Source: Cymodocea nodosa (lineage: Eukaryota; Streptophyta; Magnoliopsida; Alismatales; Cymodoceaceae). Taken from it: 64,000 nucleotides of DNA. The notes beneath the pieces were generated by a model that was not told the origin of the DNA, made no database searches, and saw nothing but the letters and a program-made list of their open reading frames with translations. Position numbers and translations under genes: made by a program. Shown here one piece after another: positions 10,130 through 20,455 of this stretch (the first letter of the stretch is position 1; each line of letters starts with the position of its first letter). The stretch lies in the NCBI GenBank assembly GCA_036874045.1, contig CM072343.1, forward strand, positions 13,536,001 to 13,600,000, given 5' to 3'.

Positions 10130-11640
10130 AAATTGAAGATGCCTTAGAAGATGAATTTTGGTATTTATCTATGCAAGATGAGCTAAATCAATTTATAAGA
10201 AATGAGGTATGGGATCTCGTTCCACCACTTGAAAATCAGTCTGTAATATAAACAAGGTGGGTATTTAGAAACAAAGTAGATCTGGATGGACATATAGTTA
10301 AAAATAAAGCTAGGTTAGTTGCTCAATGTTACAAGCAAGAGGAAGGAATTGACTATGATGAAACATTTGCTCCTGTTGCTAGACTCGAATCAATACGAAT
10401 TTTGTTAGCATATGCTTATTATATGGATTTCAAATTATATCAAATGGATGTTAAGACTATTTTTTTAAATGGATATATAAAAGAAGAAGTGTATGTGAAA
10501 CAACCTCTAGGTTTTGAGGATTCAAAATACCCCAAGTATGTTTACAAGCTTAAAAAGACACTATATGGCCTTAAACAAGCCCCTAGGTCTTCGTACGAGA
10601 GATTATCCAAATTTCTTATAGAAAAAGGGTATTCTATGGGAAAGGCAGATCACACTCTTTTTATCAAGAAGGTCGAAAAAGATATATTGGTAGTTCAAAT
10701 CTATGTAGATGACATTATATTTAGAGCAACAAATGATAAATTAGTTGAGTCTTTTTCGAATAATCAATTTGAAATAAGTATGATGGGTGAACTATCATTT
10801 TTTCTAGGCTTACAAATTAAGCAATTAGAACAGGGTACTTTTAATTCACAAGAAAAATATACTCGAGATTTATTAAAGAAGTTTGGATTAGACAACACTA
10901 AAACAAAGAATACACCAATGAGTACTATCACTAAGTTGGATAAAGATGACTCTAGAAAAACTGTAGATATTAAACAATATAGAAGTATAATTGGTTCATT
11001 ACTTTATTTAACAGCTAGCTGACCAGATATTATGTTTAGTATGTGTACTTGTGCTAGATATCAATCTAATCCTAAAGAATCACACCTACTTGGTGTTAAA
11101 TTAATTTTTAAATATCTATTAGGAATCATCAATTTCGGATTGTTTTACTTTAAACACAATTCTTTAAATTTAATAGGTTATAATGATGCTAATTTTGCAA
11201 GATGTAAGTCTGAAAGAAAAAACACTAGTGGCACTTGTCAATTATTAGGAAATTCTTTAGTGTCATGGTTTAGCAAAAAGCAAAATTGTGTAGCATTATC
11301 TACATCTGAAGTTGAATATATAGCTGCTAGACTTTGCTGTGCTCAAATACTATGGATCAGACAAACTTTAAAAGATTTTAATTTAGCCTATGAACCAACT
11401 AAGATTTTCTGTGATAGTAGTTCTACAATAAGTTTGTCTAAAAATCCTATCTTTCATTCACGAGCTAAACATATAGAAGTTCGACATCATTTTCTAAGGG
11501 ATAATGCGATAAAAGGAAAAATAATATTAAATTTTGTTCCTATCATAGAAACAATTAGCAAATCTATTTACAAAACCCTTAGATGAGAATACCTTTTCAA
11601 AATTACGATTAGAACTTGGTATCTGTAGGTTATCGGATGT
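10130..11640 (+). pseudogene. Copia D reverse transcriptase and RNase H (fossil)
   Basis: The RT shows [20 protein letters not shown], the [10 protein letters not shown] motif and the catalytic YVDDIIF box (about 10703-10723). Then follow [14 protein letters not shown] and the [14 protein letters not shown] stretch. RNase H shows SWFSKKQNCVALSTSE, ILWIRQTL and KHIEVRHHFLRD. The end reads LRLELGICRL, matching the end of pol in A and C. Enzymatic roles are DNA synthesis on the element RNA and RNA removal. A few breaks are present. Confidence 0.8.
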
Positions 11641-12580
11641 TTAAATTGTCTTGTTCATTACATAACATTTTGGTTTGTTACAAATTTAGAATTTAATTTT
11701 TTTATATTTAATATATATATATATATCTGTTTTAGAATTATTGTTTACTAGTAGTTAAGAATTTATGAAATTCTAATTTTTATTGAAGTCAATTTATTTA
11801 AGGAAAAATTCAGAAAAGGTTACTTAAGGAAAGTTGATTTAATTCAATATGAGTACCAACTGTATTTTTGTTACTTATGTATATGCCATTATAGAGATTT
11901 TAACTAGAAAATACATTGAAAATATGTACCATTTATTAAAGGAAAGTTATTAACATACTGTTAGAAAAATTATGTCTCGCAATTACCTCTTATTCAATTT
12001 ACTATCTTGTTTTATTGTTTGTTTGCAATTACTTGAATAATTAAGTCCGTTGGTAGATCTTAAACCCTAGTCACTTGAACCAACTGGTTTAGGATGTGCT
12101 GACTAAAAACTCATTTTACAAGTAATTCAGATTCTATTTAAAAAAAAAAAGGTTACCTGTTCTCACTTATCATTGAGTAACTGGTTATCTTTCCCCTAAG
12201 CAAGAGATTGTGATTACGTAAAAAGATGATATTGTGGGAGGTAATACATAAAATATATATATATAAAAAGAAAAGAAAAGGGGGCAATATACTCAAGCTT
12301 AGTTTCTTTTATAGATGTTATAACAATTCTACCATAATCTGTGCATATAATCTTTGTAATTATTCTTGTTTATTATCTATTCTTTACACATAATGTAATG
12401 CATTTATTTTCTTAAGTTTGTGTACTCATTAATGAATTCTTTTAAGTTACCTGAAGGTATATCTCTACGAATTTTCTTTCATAAACTGAATAAAATAAAA
12501 GTCAAAAATTCTAAATTGTTAAACCTACTACTTATTTTTGTATTTAAATTTTTTAAAAAAAAGGTAGAGAGATTCAAATC
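11641..12580 (+). other. 3' noncoding part of Copia D
   Basis: No gene is seen in this AT-rich stretch between the end of pol and the tandem repeat. It contains a short TA run near 11709-11725. It does not obviously match the K-family block at 50504-52060 by eye, so D may belong to a separate subfamily. Confidence 0.45.
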
Positions 12581-12795
12581 TATTGGGGCTTGGCAACCCA
12601 GTTTAAGTACTCCATTTGCACTTAAAAGAAAAATATATTGGGGCTTGGCAACCCAATTATAGTACGCCATTTGCACTTAAATGACAAATCTATTAGGGCT
12701 TAGCAACTCACTTAAGTCAACTATTTTGAACTTAAAAAACTAATTTATTAGGGCTTAGCAACCTAATATTAAGTATGCCATAGTTTCTCTTGATT
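12581..12795 (+). repeat. 55-bp tandem repeat, about four units
   Basis: The phrase TATTGGGGCTTGGCAACCCA and its variants start at 12581, 12636, 12691 and 12746, exactly 55 bases apart. Each unit continues with a variant of TAAGTACGCCATTTGCACTTA. Units 1-2 are closer to each other than to units 3-4. Inside each unit TTGGG and CCCAA can pair. The array lies just 5' of a GGGGGAG purine tract, a position where tandem repeats are common in SIRE-type elements. Confidence 0.85.
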
Positions 12796-12829
12796 ACATT
12801 TATGTAGGGGGAGCAAACAATGACAAACA

Positions 12830-13487
12830 ATGGTAAATTTAATCAAATGCAAATATTCTGGAACTTATACTGATAAAAAGTTAGACTCATTCAATTAGTT
12901 TAATATACAGTTATGTATTTCACTTGAATTCAGCTATTTTATCTCACATATCAATAACTAACCATTCGAGTTTCTCGTATTGTTATGTTTTACTTTTCTA
13001 CAAACTTGAATAGTTAGATTTCTCTCTGAGTTTCTGTTTTAAATTCTTATATTTTATCCTTTTAAGACACTCGAACAGTTATGCTTAAGTCTTCGACTTT
13101 TTCACATATCCATCTGAGAAACTCAAACAATTAACTTAATATTATTATATTTTTATTAAAGACTTAAAATATGACAATAACTATTCTAGTTTATCATATA
13201 GTTATGTGCTTTACTACTCATAAAACTTGAATAGTTATCATAAGTCTTCGAGTTTTCTCATTTTTACTTAGCTAGTAATTATTTTCTTTACACGAACAAT
13301 TACACTAAGTCTTCTACTTTTATAGGTGGTAAAACTTGTACATTTATTGTAAACATTCGAGTTATTTATCAGTAATGGATCTTATATTTATGATTTCAAT
13401 GATTGAATACGTTTATCCATTTATAAACTCGAAGAGTTATAAATGTTTTACTGACAACCTGTATTGATTGTGAAAAGTTAGATTACA
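12830..13487. other. Noncoding stretch with ACTCGAA / TTCGAGT motif array
   Basis: No gene is seen. The stretch is filled with loose copies of TTCGAGT, ACTCGAACAGTTAT and similar words in both orientations, spaced about 40-110 bases. The same words fill 14440-14650 inside the LTR at 13520-15131. It is either leader sequence of G2 below its primer site or the 3' end of Copia D; the border between the two could not be placed. Confidence 0.4.
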
Positions 13488-13512
13488 CAATTGGTCACCG
13501 GTAACGGCGCTA
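13488..13512 (-). other. Primer binding site of G2
   Basis: The minus strand reads TAGCGCCGTTACCGGTGACC ten bases after the LTR end. It resembles the GGCGCCGTTGCCGGGGA primer site that is characteristic of Athila/Tat elements. It shows that the LTR at 13520-15131 serves as the 5' LTR of internal sequence at lower coordinates. Confidence 0.65.
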
Positions 13513-13519
13513 GAAATGC

Positions 13520-15131
13520 TTGTTCTTGGGTTTTGTTAACTTCTATTTTTAAACTTGTTTAATTTGTCTTTATGCTTATATCAATAATTACTTTTAAAAG
13601 TAAACTAACAACCTTTCACACAAATTAGATATTAATTCCAATTTGTATTTTAACTGCAAGTGCATAGTGTATATTGTATTTGTATGCAAGTACAGGTCCA
13701 TCCCATAGAGAATTGAGTAAGAATTGCGTATTGTTTCATTTTTTTTATATTAGACTTAATGTGTTCAGTAATCACTCCGTTGAGTTACAGTTAACACAAC
13801 AGACTAAGTTCATGGAGTTATGGCTAACTCAACGGACTAACCTCGTGGACTTAAGTTAACTCCATGAGCCTATCTTTCTAGTTAAATATTGTTAATTACA
13901 GAGGAATTCAGCCAACCATTGGGTGGTTCTACAGATTGTAAATAACATCAATTAAGCTCTTTAATGCTAGTTAAGATTAGATTTATTATTAAGCAATAAT
14001 AACATTTAGATATTTCAAACAGTAACCATTAAAATCTTTAAGTATCTGGAATGAATCAATTTCAGTAAATTGTAAAACTATTTTCTATTTTCTGAATCAA
14101 ACAAACATAAAACACTCACAATACTGACAATGATACATTAATGGTGTGGAGTTTCAGTAAACTTCCGACGCTGCCTGCAGTTAGCGTGGTCCTCCACCTC
14201 TGCTCACACTGCCCACCACACTTTCTTCATTTTTCTCCTCTTCTTTTATATTTCTTTTAGTAGTAACTATTTTTGCTTAGACGATCAGTTGGATTTCTTT
14301 CATTCATATCAACGATGGTGATTTCTTATTTCTTCCACGAGTGAATTCCTACGTGACACATGCAATCGTGGTTTTCCTTCAAATGTTCTGTTTTTGCAAC
14401 TGCTACATTGGTATATTAGTCTTCGTTTTAGTAGAACACTTATCCTTTAAGTCCTGTAAAAACTCAAACACTTATCTGTAACTTTTCGAGTTTTTGCACT
14501 TGCAAAACACGTGACTGAACATAGAAAACTTATCTATTCATTAGTCATTTTATAAAACTTGAACAATTATCTAATTAAGACTCGAACAGTTATTTATCCA
14601 TACATATAAAAACACAAACAATTATCTAACTCTTCGATTTTCAATATCGAACGCACATGGAAAACACATGACAACTTAAAAAATTAAAAACACACGTGCA
14701 GATAATTTCTAACTTAATGAGTTCAGATATTTCAGATACTTACAACCTTAACTATCTGATGCTCAGATGCATTTCAGATAGTTAACAAATAACTTACCGA
14801 GCATTCACTTAAGTCATTCATTAAGGTTACAACACATGTATTCCAGGAAATAATAAAATATTCGTTTAAAACATACTATCCGATGCCTTAAACATAACTC
14901 TCCGAAATAACATAAAATTTGGACACTTAAGAATTTCATAGCCTACAATTCACCGATAGTTCCGAAATGTACTTAATTAATGTTAATTCCCTGAATTTAT
15001 GTAGATTCCTTCATTAAAGCATATAATAGTGCAATTATAACATAATGGCTTAATTCTCATATGATAAGCTAAATATTATGCAATTAACCATCATTTAACC
15101 CTTAATATTATGCACTTTTTCATTCTAAACA
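13520..15131 (-). mobile_element. G2 LTR with primer site on one side and purine tract on the other
   Basis: The LTR is 1612 bases long, starts TGTTTAG and ends AACA on the minus strand. It aligns by eye with the LTR at 18641-20455 along most of its length, including GTGCATAGTGTA, the AACCATTGGGTGG phrase, and the CCACGAGTGAATTCCTACGTG block. A primer site abuts the low side and a purine tract the high side, so one LTR is shared by two internal regions, as happens after unequal exchange between copies. It contains ACTCAACGG hairpin words and G-box-like ACACGTG words. Confidence 0.75.
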
Positions 15132-16162
15132 CTTCTCCCATACTTAAATTTTGCTAGTCCCTTAGTAAACTAAGATCTAACTAGTTGGCCCTTCTAAAGT
15201 GCTAGAATTAATTCTTCATTTTGTTCTTCTTCAAAATAGTAAATTAGATTACTATATAGATATTTTGTATTTTTCAGCAATTAGTTTTAACTTTGTTCTG
15301 TCCTCTTCAACCTACAAATATATTTAAAACATATGTAAATTACATACAAAATATATCTGCATCACATAGATGTTAATTATATTATCATTTTTTCTTCTTT
15401 TCAGCATTTGTTATCCTGAATTTTCCAATATGATTTCCAAAATAAATTTCAACTACAAATGAATCAAAACACAATCAAATTCAATATGATTAAGACAAGT
15501 AGAATAAAGAATTGTATCTCAGATAAACAACTTCAAAAGTCTATTCTAGATTCATAGTTCAGTAATCTTAGATAACAGAAAATATACTCAATCCAAAAGA
15601 TATCTGTATTTCACAAAACACTTTTATCTTTTCAGAACAATATATGCATATTTGTACTTAATTGTATTTAATACAGATGTAATAAAACACAAATCTCGTA
15701 TAGTCCTGCTTCTAATATTTACTGAAAATATGAATCCATCTTAATAAGCTCATACTTTTTTTGTAGTTTAATAAGATCTACACATAAATCATTCTACAAG
15801 TTTAATCAATCAAATTAAATGTATCCTCGATCATATGTATTTCATTTAATCTAAAAATCAACATTTCAGCTCTTTCAGGATTTCAGATAATTTACTGAGT
15901 TTCAATTAAGCATTCTGATTTTTTTTTTTTTTAAATCGTGAAACTATTAAACTCATAAAATTCAGCAAAAACATAAGATACTATATCTAGATTTGTATGA
16001 ATAGTAAAATTTTGTATCATCTTATATAGGATTCTAAATATAACATTCAAGTAGTTACAGTTCTTAAAAAAATTACAGTCTTAATTATCGAATAGTTACA
16101 GCAAATTCATAAAAAAATTTTCAATTTCTACAAAACTTTTGCAGTACCATTCTAATTCCTTT
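15132..16162 (-). other. G2 internal 3' noncoding region, left of the solo K LTR
   Basis: The minus strand begins (at the low end) with the purine tract before LTR 13520-15131. The rest is noncoding and matches G3 20456-21720 apart from a shorter middle. Nothing coding is seen. The block ends at the solo K LTR and resumes at 17784 without loss, as judged from the G1 and G3 copies. Confidence 0.65.
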
Positions 16163-17211
16163 TGTTGAGTATTTTGTTTTGATGATGTGTGCTGAATGAA
16201 AATAATCATATTTGCTCAATTACTATTGCTTGTGAAAAAAAATTAAAATCATTAGTTAATACAGAAAAAGCTTACTGATATAAATATTTGTCTGTATTGG
16301 ATCTGAAGTTAATAACTAGTCATTTCATTGCATTAATTTCTCATTTAACTAAACGTTAAGTTAACGTGTGTTTTTATTGAAAAGCATGATATGTTTTAAA
16401 GTTATATCTTCTGTATCATGAATAGTGCACGTTTAGACAACTCGTTAAGTTAGTGTTATACACGTGGTGAAATTATAAGTTACGAATGTTGTATTGTATC
16501 ACGTGAGGTGCACATGTTTAACTCGTTAAGTTAGCATATCTAAATGCGTTGAGTTGCTATATTGAACACTAAGGCAACACGTTAGGTTAGCGTTATAAAC
16601 TTAAGTTGTTATTTTTGCGCGTGGTAAAATTCTTATTATAAAAATATTTGTTTATTACTGAATCAGTGAGTTAAAGTTTTTCGGAGACTTACAGTAGTAA
16701 CTATCCGAAAGGTAACTTAAGTCATGTTTTCAGGTCTTGACACGTGTCTCACTAGTTTTATGGTAAAAAGAGTTTTCCAGAGACTTACAACCGTAACTAT
16801 CCGAAACTTAAACTATTTTCGGTGAGTTATCGTTTAACCTTTTGAAAGAAAGGTTAAGTAGGTTCATTGAGTTAGCGTAACACCATAGACTTAGTTCATT
16901 GAGTTAGCTATAGTACTTGTCATGTGAAATGGCACATGAGGATCTCGTTAAGTTATATATATATACTTGTGTTATTCGTTTAGTTAATATTAAAGTAACG
17001 ACTTCTTATTACGCTTGATGAAAGATTTTGGACGAGAAAGTTTATTTTGCAGAAAATTTTTCAGAGATCTAGGACTGATGATTAAAGAAAATTTGAAATG
17101 TAAACGTGGGTCAGAACGTGTGTATTTCAATGAAGGAAAAAGAAAAGACGTGAAGAAGTGGAAAACTGGTAGTGGTTAAACGTGAAGGATATGCATGAAA
17201 TGAAGATACAG

Positions 17212-17220
17212 TATAAAAGG
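17212..17220 (+). promoter_or_regulatory. TATA box of the family K LTR
   Basis: TATAAAAGG lies about 1050 bases into the LTR. The same box appears reversed at 30414-30422 (A), 46609-46617 (C, 3' LTR, one base changed) and 58198-58206 (C, 5' LTR). Its conservation and position mark the U3/R border, with transcription expected to begin about 30 bases downstream. Confidence 0.7.
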
Positions 17221-17245
17221 CATAGAGTTCTGATTGATCAAATTA

Positions 17246-17324
17246 ATCCTTGCACACAAAAAGAAAAATCTTTTCAAGGATCAAACAATCCCTGCACACC
17301 AAAAGAAAAATCTTTTTCAAGGAT
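17246..17324 (+). repeat. Tandem stem-loop unit just downstream of the K LTR start site
   Basis: Two similar units follow one another. In each, ATCCTTG or ATCCCTG is followed by CACACCAAAAGAAAAATCTT-like sequence and then CAAGGAT. The arms (17246-17252 with 17275-17281, and 17288-17294 with 17318-17324) can pair. All K LTRs in the window keep both units. In the RNA this would form two hairpins close to the 5' end. Confidence 0.7.
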
Positions 17325-17783
17325 CAAAAAAGCCTCTTCGGGAAAATCTCTCAAGTGGAAGAAAATTCAGTAAAGCATAAAAAGGTATTATTTATGTCAC
17401 TAAAGATTTAAAGTATCAGAAGAAAGCAAATTCAGTGAAGCAGAGAAAGACAAGATATTCGTCACTGAAGAATTGCTGAAGAAGAAAAAGAAGAAGAAGA
17501 AAGATCTCAAACAGGGAGAAATGTTTTAAATTTCGTAAATTAGTTTTCTCTATTTGTAGTTATGAAATTATTTAGATGATACATGGTATCAAGATATAAT
17601 TGCGTCTACAATTTCTGAGGAAAATTGAATTGTATATTGTAATTGAAACCTTGAATAAAAATGATTTTATGAAAATAATGTCTCGAATTGTTTTTGAGTT
17701 TTAAAGTTTCAATTATATTTCATAAAATATTAAAAATACACAATTCACCCCCCTCTTATGTAGCCATATGATCCTACACCTTT

Positions 17784-18299
17784 AATTAACAAAATTACAT
17801 GATTGTTACTTTAATTACCTCCCCCCATACCTACATTTTGCATTGTCCTCAATGTAAAGATTTTACAGTAAATATAGTAATTGTTGCAGGCATGAATATT
17901 GTTTCGTTGACTCAATGAACTTAATTTGTTGAGTTAATGAATAACTCAATGAATTGAGTTTAAATGTGAATTCAAGATAAGTAATTAATTACATATCGTG
18001 TTCTTTTGTATCTCCTTCAATATCTTCAGATTTTTTATTTTGAAAAACTTTTCATTCACACATAAAAGCAGAATATATAACAAAATAACAAAACATAAAT
18101 TGTTAATTCAGTGTCTTGTGTGGAATCTAGGCTCCTATGCCTTTGGTGGCTCACAAAAAGCTAGTTGGTTTCCCAAAATAGATACCAACAAACTGGATTG
18201 ATATATATATATATATATATATTATAAAATAAAACTACAACTAAAAAAATTATTATTATTATTAGTTTTTCTAAAAATAAATGCAAACTATACATAACA
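17784..18299 (-). other. G2 internal 3' noncoding region, right of the solo K LTR
   Basis: It holds the GTAGGTATGGGGGGAGG purine signature (about 17820-17840), ACATTGAGGACAATGC, ACTCAACG hairpin words, the conserved 87-base block (18112-18200) and a TA microsatellite (18202-18222). It corresponds to 21745-22240 of G3. No coding frame is seen. Confidence 0.6.
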
Positions 18300-18640
18300 T
18301 TAAAAATACAAAATCACAGTTTAAGAACATGATTGAAAAGTAGTAACAAATGGAATAAACGTGTCAGTTCATGCAAACTTTTTAGGCATAATTCTTCTTA
18401 CTATTAATTCTATTTTAATGTAATCTGCTTTCCATTTTAGCTTGTAAACTTGCAGTATGTTATCAATACTAAATATAAGTTTATTTCCATTAATGAAATG
18501 AAATGCAGAAAGGGATCCTCTTCTGTTCCACGATAATGTAGCTATTTTTATTTCTACATCTATTTCAATATATTCCTCTTCCCACTTCCATTCATTTAGG
18601 TCTTTTATAATCCATATTTGAAATTTCCTCAATTCATCCC
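18300..18640 (-). pseudogene. F-box gene of G2, C-terminal part only (fossil)
   Basis: The frame keeps the end of the F-box-associated region: KFQIWIIKDLNEWKWEEEY, SLSAFHFINGN, NILQVYKLKW. It is closely similar to G1 and G3. It stops where the G3 LTR begins at 18641, so the rest of the gene in this copy was displaced by the G3 insertion. The expected target duplicate is ATCCC (18636-18640), and its partner should lie beyond the window with the far end of G3. Confidence 0.75.
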
Positions 18641-20455
18641 TGTTTGGCTTGTAACTTAGTTAATTTATCTTTTTGCTTATCAGTAATTTCTTTTAGAAGT
18701 CAACAAACAATCATTCACACAAATTAGATATTAAGTCCAATTTGTATTTTAACTGCAAATGCACAGTGTACATTATATTTGTTTGCAAGTACAAGTCGAT
18801 CACATAGAGAATTGAGGTAGAACTCTGTACTGCTTCATTTTTAATAATGAAATTTATATATTCAGTAAGCACTCCGTTGAGTTATAGCTAACTCAACGGA
18901 CTAACCTCGTGGAATTGAAGTAACTCAACGAAGCTATCTATCCAATTTAATACTACTATTCACAAAGGAATTCGGCCAACCATTGGGTAGCTCCACAGAT
19001 TGTAAATAACATCAATTAAGCTCTATAATGCTAGTTAATATTAGATTTATCATTCAACAACACGAACATTCAAATATTTCAAACAGTAGCCATTAAAATC
19101 TTTAAGTATCAAGAACGATTCAATTTAGTAAATTGTAAAACTATTTTCTAATTTCTAAATTAAACAAACATGAAACATTCAAAACATTGACAATGATAAC
19201 CATAATCACGATACACAACAAACAATACAACACTCCATTACTAACTATAAACATAGATAAGTTGTTTTTGGTATTTTGGTTTTGATATGATCATGAAAAT
19301 GGGCGAAAGGTGAAATGTAAAAGTAATCTCTATCAACAGTAAAAACTTTTGTCACTACATGCGACACGATTACACCACTGAAAACTTAATCACTTACAAT
19401 TCTGCCTCCTCTCCCTATAGAATCGCGAATCCAGAATTGCAAGATGATCTCCTCTTCAGCATACTAGCATCAACTCGAAACCAAGGCTAGAAGCTTTACG
19501 TTCTCCTGAGATATGAGTCAGTGCTTAGTGAAAATGGCTTCCCTTCCTGCGACGCAATCACTCCTCACAGTGGTTGTCAGGCATTGTGTTTGGCTTGGAA
19601 TCGACCCGACATCAAGAAAGTATCCTTACAGACCTTCGATGGTTGGTGATTATGGTGTGATGGTTGTGGTTGTGGTAGTTGGTGTGGTACTTCAGGGAAC
19701 TTCTGACGCTGCCTGCAGATAGCTTGGTTTGTCCTCCTCCGCACACACTAGCCATGCCTTCTTTGTCTTTTCTCCTTTTATTTTATATTTCTTTAGTGGT
19801 AACTGCTTCTACTTAGATTATCGGTTGGATTTCCTTCATTCATATCAACGATGGTGATTTCTTCTCCCTTCCACGAGTGAATTCCTACGTGATATGTGCA
19901 ATCGTGGTTTTCCTTTGAATATCCTGTCTCTATAACTGCTATAGTGGCATATCAGAAAATAAATGGTCCATGGAGTTACAGATAACTCAACAGACTTACT
20001 TCCTTGATTTAACTATAAAACACGTACAATAAAGAAATAAGCTGCTAACCTAATGCGTTACCTTAGTGTGTATTCATGTAACTCAACGCGTACAGTTATG
20101 CTAACTTAACGAGTTCAGATATATAACTTAAGGTTTTTACTTGCTAACTCAATGAGTTGTTACTGTTCACCTAAATATTCTTTTAGCGTTTAAAACATAA
20201 CTGTCCGGTACATGCAATATAACTCTCCAAACTAACAGAAAATTCGGATACTAAGGAATTAAAAACCAGCAGCATACCGACAGTTCGGAAATGTATTAAA
20301 TTAACACTAATTTCCTAGAATTATGCAGATTCTTTCATTGAAGCATATAACAGTGCAATAATAACATAATGGCTTAATTTTCATATGATAAGCTAAAAAT
20401 TATGGAATTAACCATCATATTATCGTTAATATTATGCACCTTTTCATTCTAAACA
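18641..20455 (-). mobile_element. 3' LTR of Gypsy element G3
   Basis: The LTR is 1815 bases, begins TGTTTAGAATG after a purine tract at 20456-20470 and ends CCAAACA at 18641 on the minus strand. No primer site follows, so it is a 3' LTR. It contains a perfect 11-bp hairpin CCGTTGAGTTA / TAACTCAACGG (18871-18896). A more GC-rich part lies at 19380-19740; open frames there on the plus strand look accidental. Confidence 0.8.

Larger units (their letters stand above)
9051..12830 (+). mobile_element. Copia element D (SIRE-type, related to family K), truncated fossil
   Basis: The sequence changes at 9050/9051 from minus-strand G1 to a plus-strand Copia pol that begins in the zinc-binding region before integrase. 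It continues through integrase, reverse transcriptase and RNase H to about 11640. A 3' noncoding part follows, with a 55 bp tandem repeat and a GTAGGGGGAGC purine tract (about 12806-12816). Protein phrases are close to those of element C but clearly diverged. No LTR pair or target duplication could be identified, so the right border is approximate. The copy carries several breaks. Confidence 0.75.
16158..17783 (+). mobile_element. Solo LTR of Copia family K with CCTTT target duplication
   Basis: The LTR proper is 16163-17778 (1616 bases), TGTTGAGTATT ... GATCCTACA. It is flanked by CCTTT at 16158-16162 and 17779-17783. Removing it leaves an uninterrupted match to G1 (around 3765-3785) and G3 (around 21705-21725). 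It is the product of recombination between the two LTRs of a former complete element. In the upstream half it carries the CGGAGACTTAC / TAACTATCCG module with GACACGTGTC (about 16690-16815). Confidence 0.92.

Noticed and set aside
12581-12795. A CRISPR-like array
   Set aside because: The units are contiguous 55-bp tandem copies with no unique spacers, in a plant retrotransposon.
19513-19722. A 69-codon plus-strand frame with a valine run
   Set aside because: It lies in the G3 LTR in a locally GC-richer part; the valine run comes from a GTGGTTGTG-type simple sequence.
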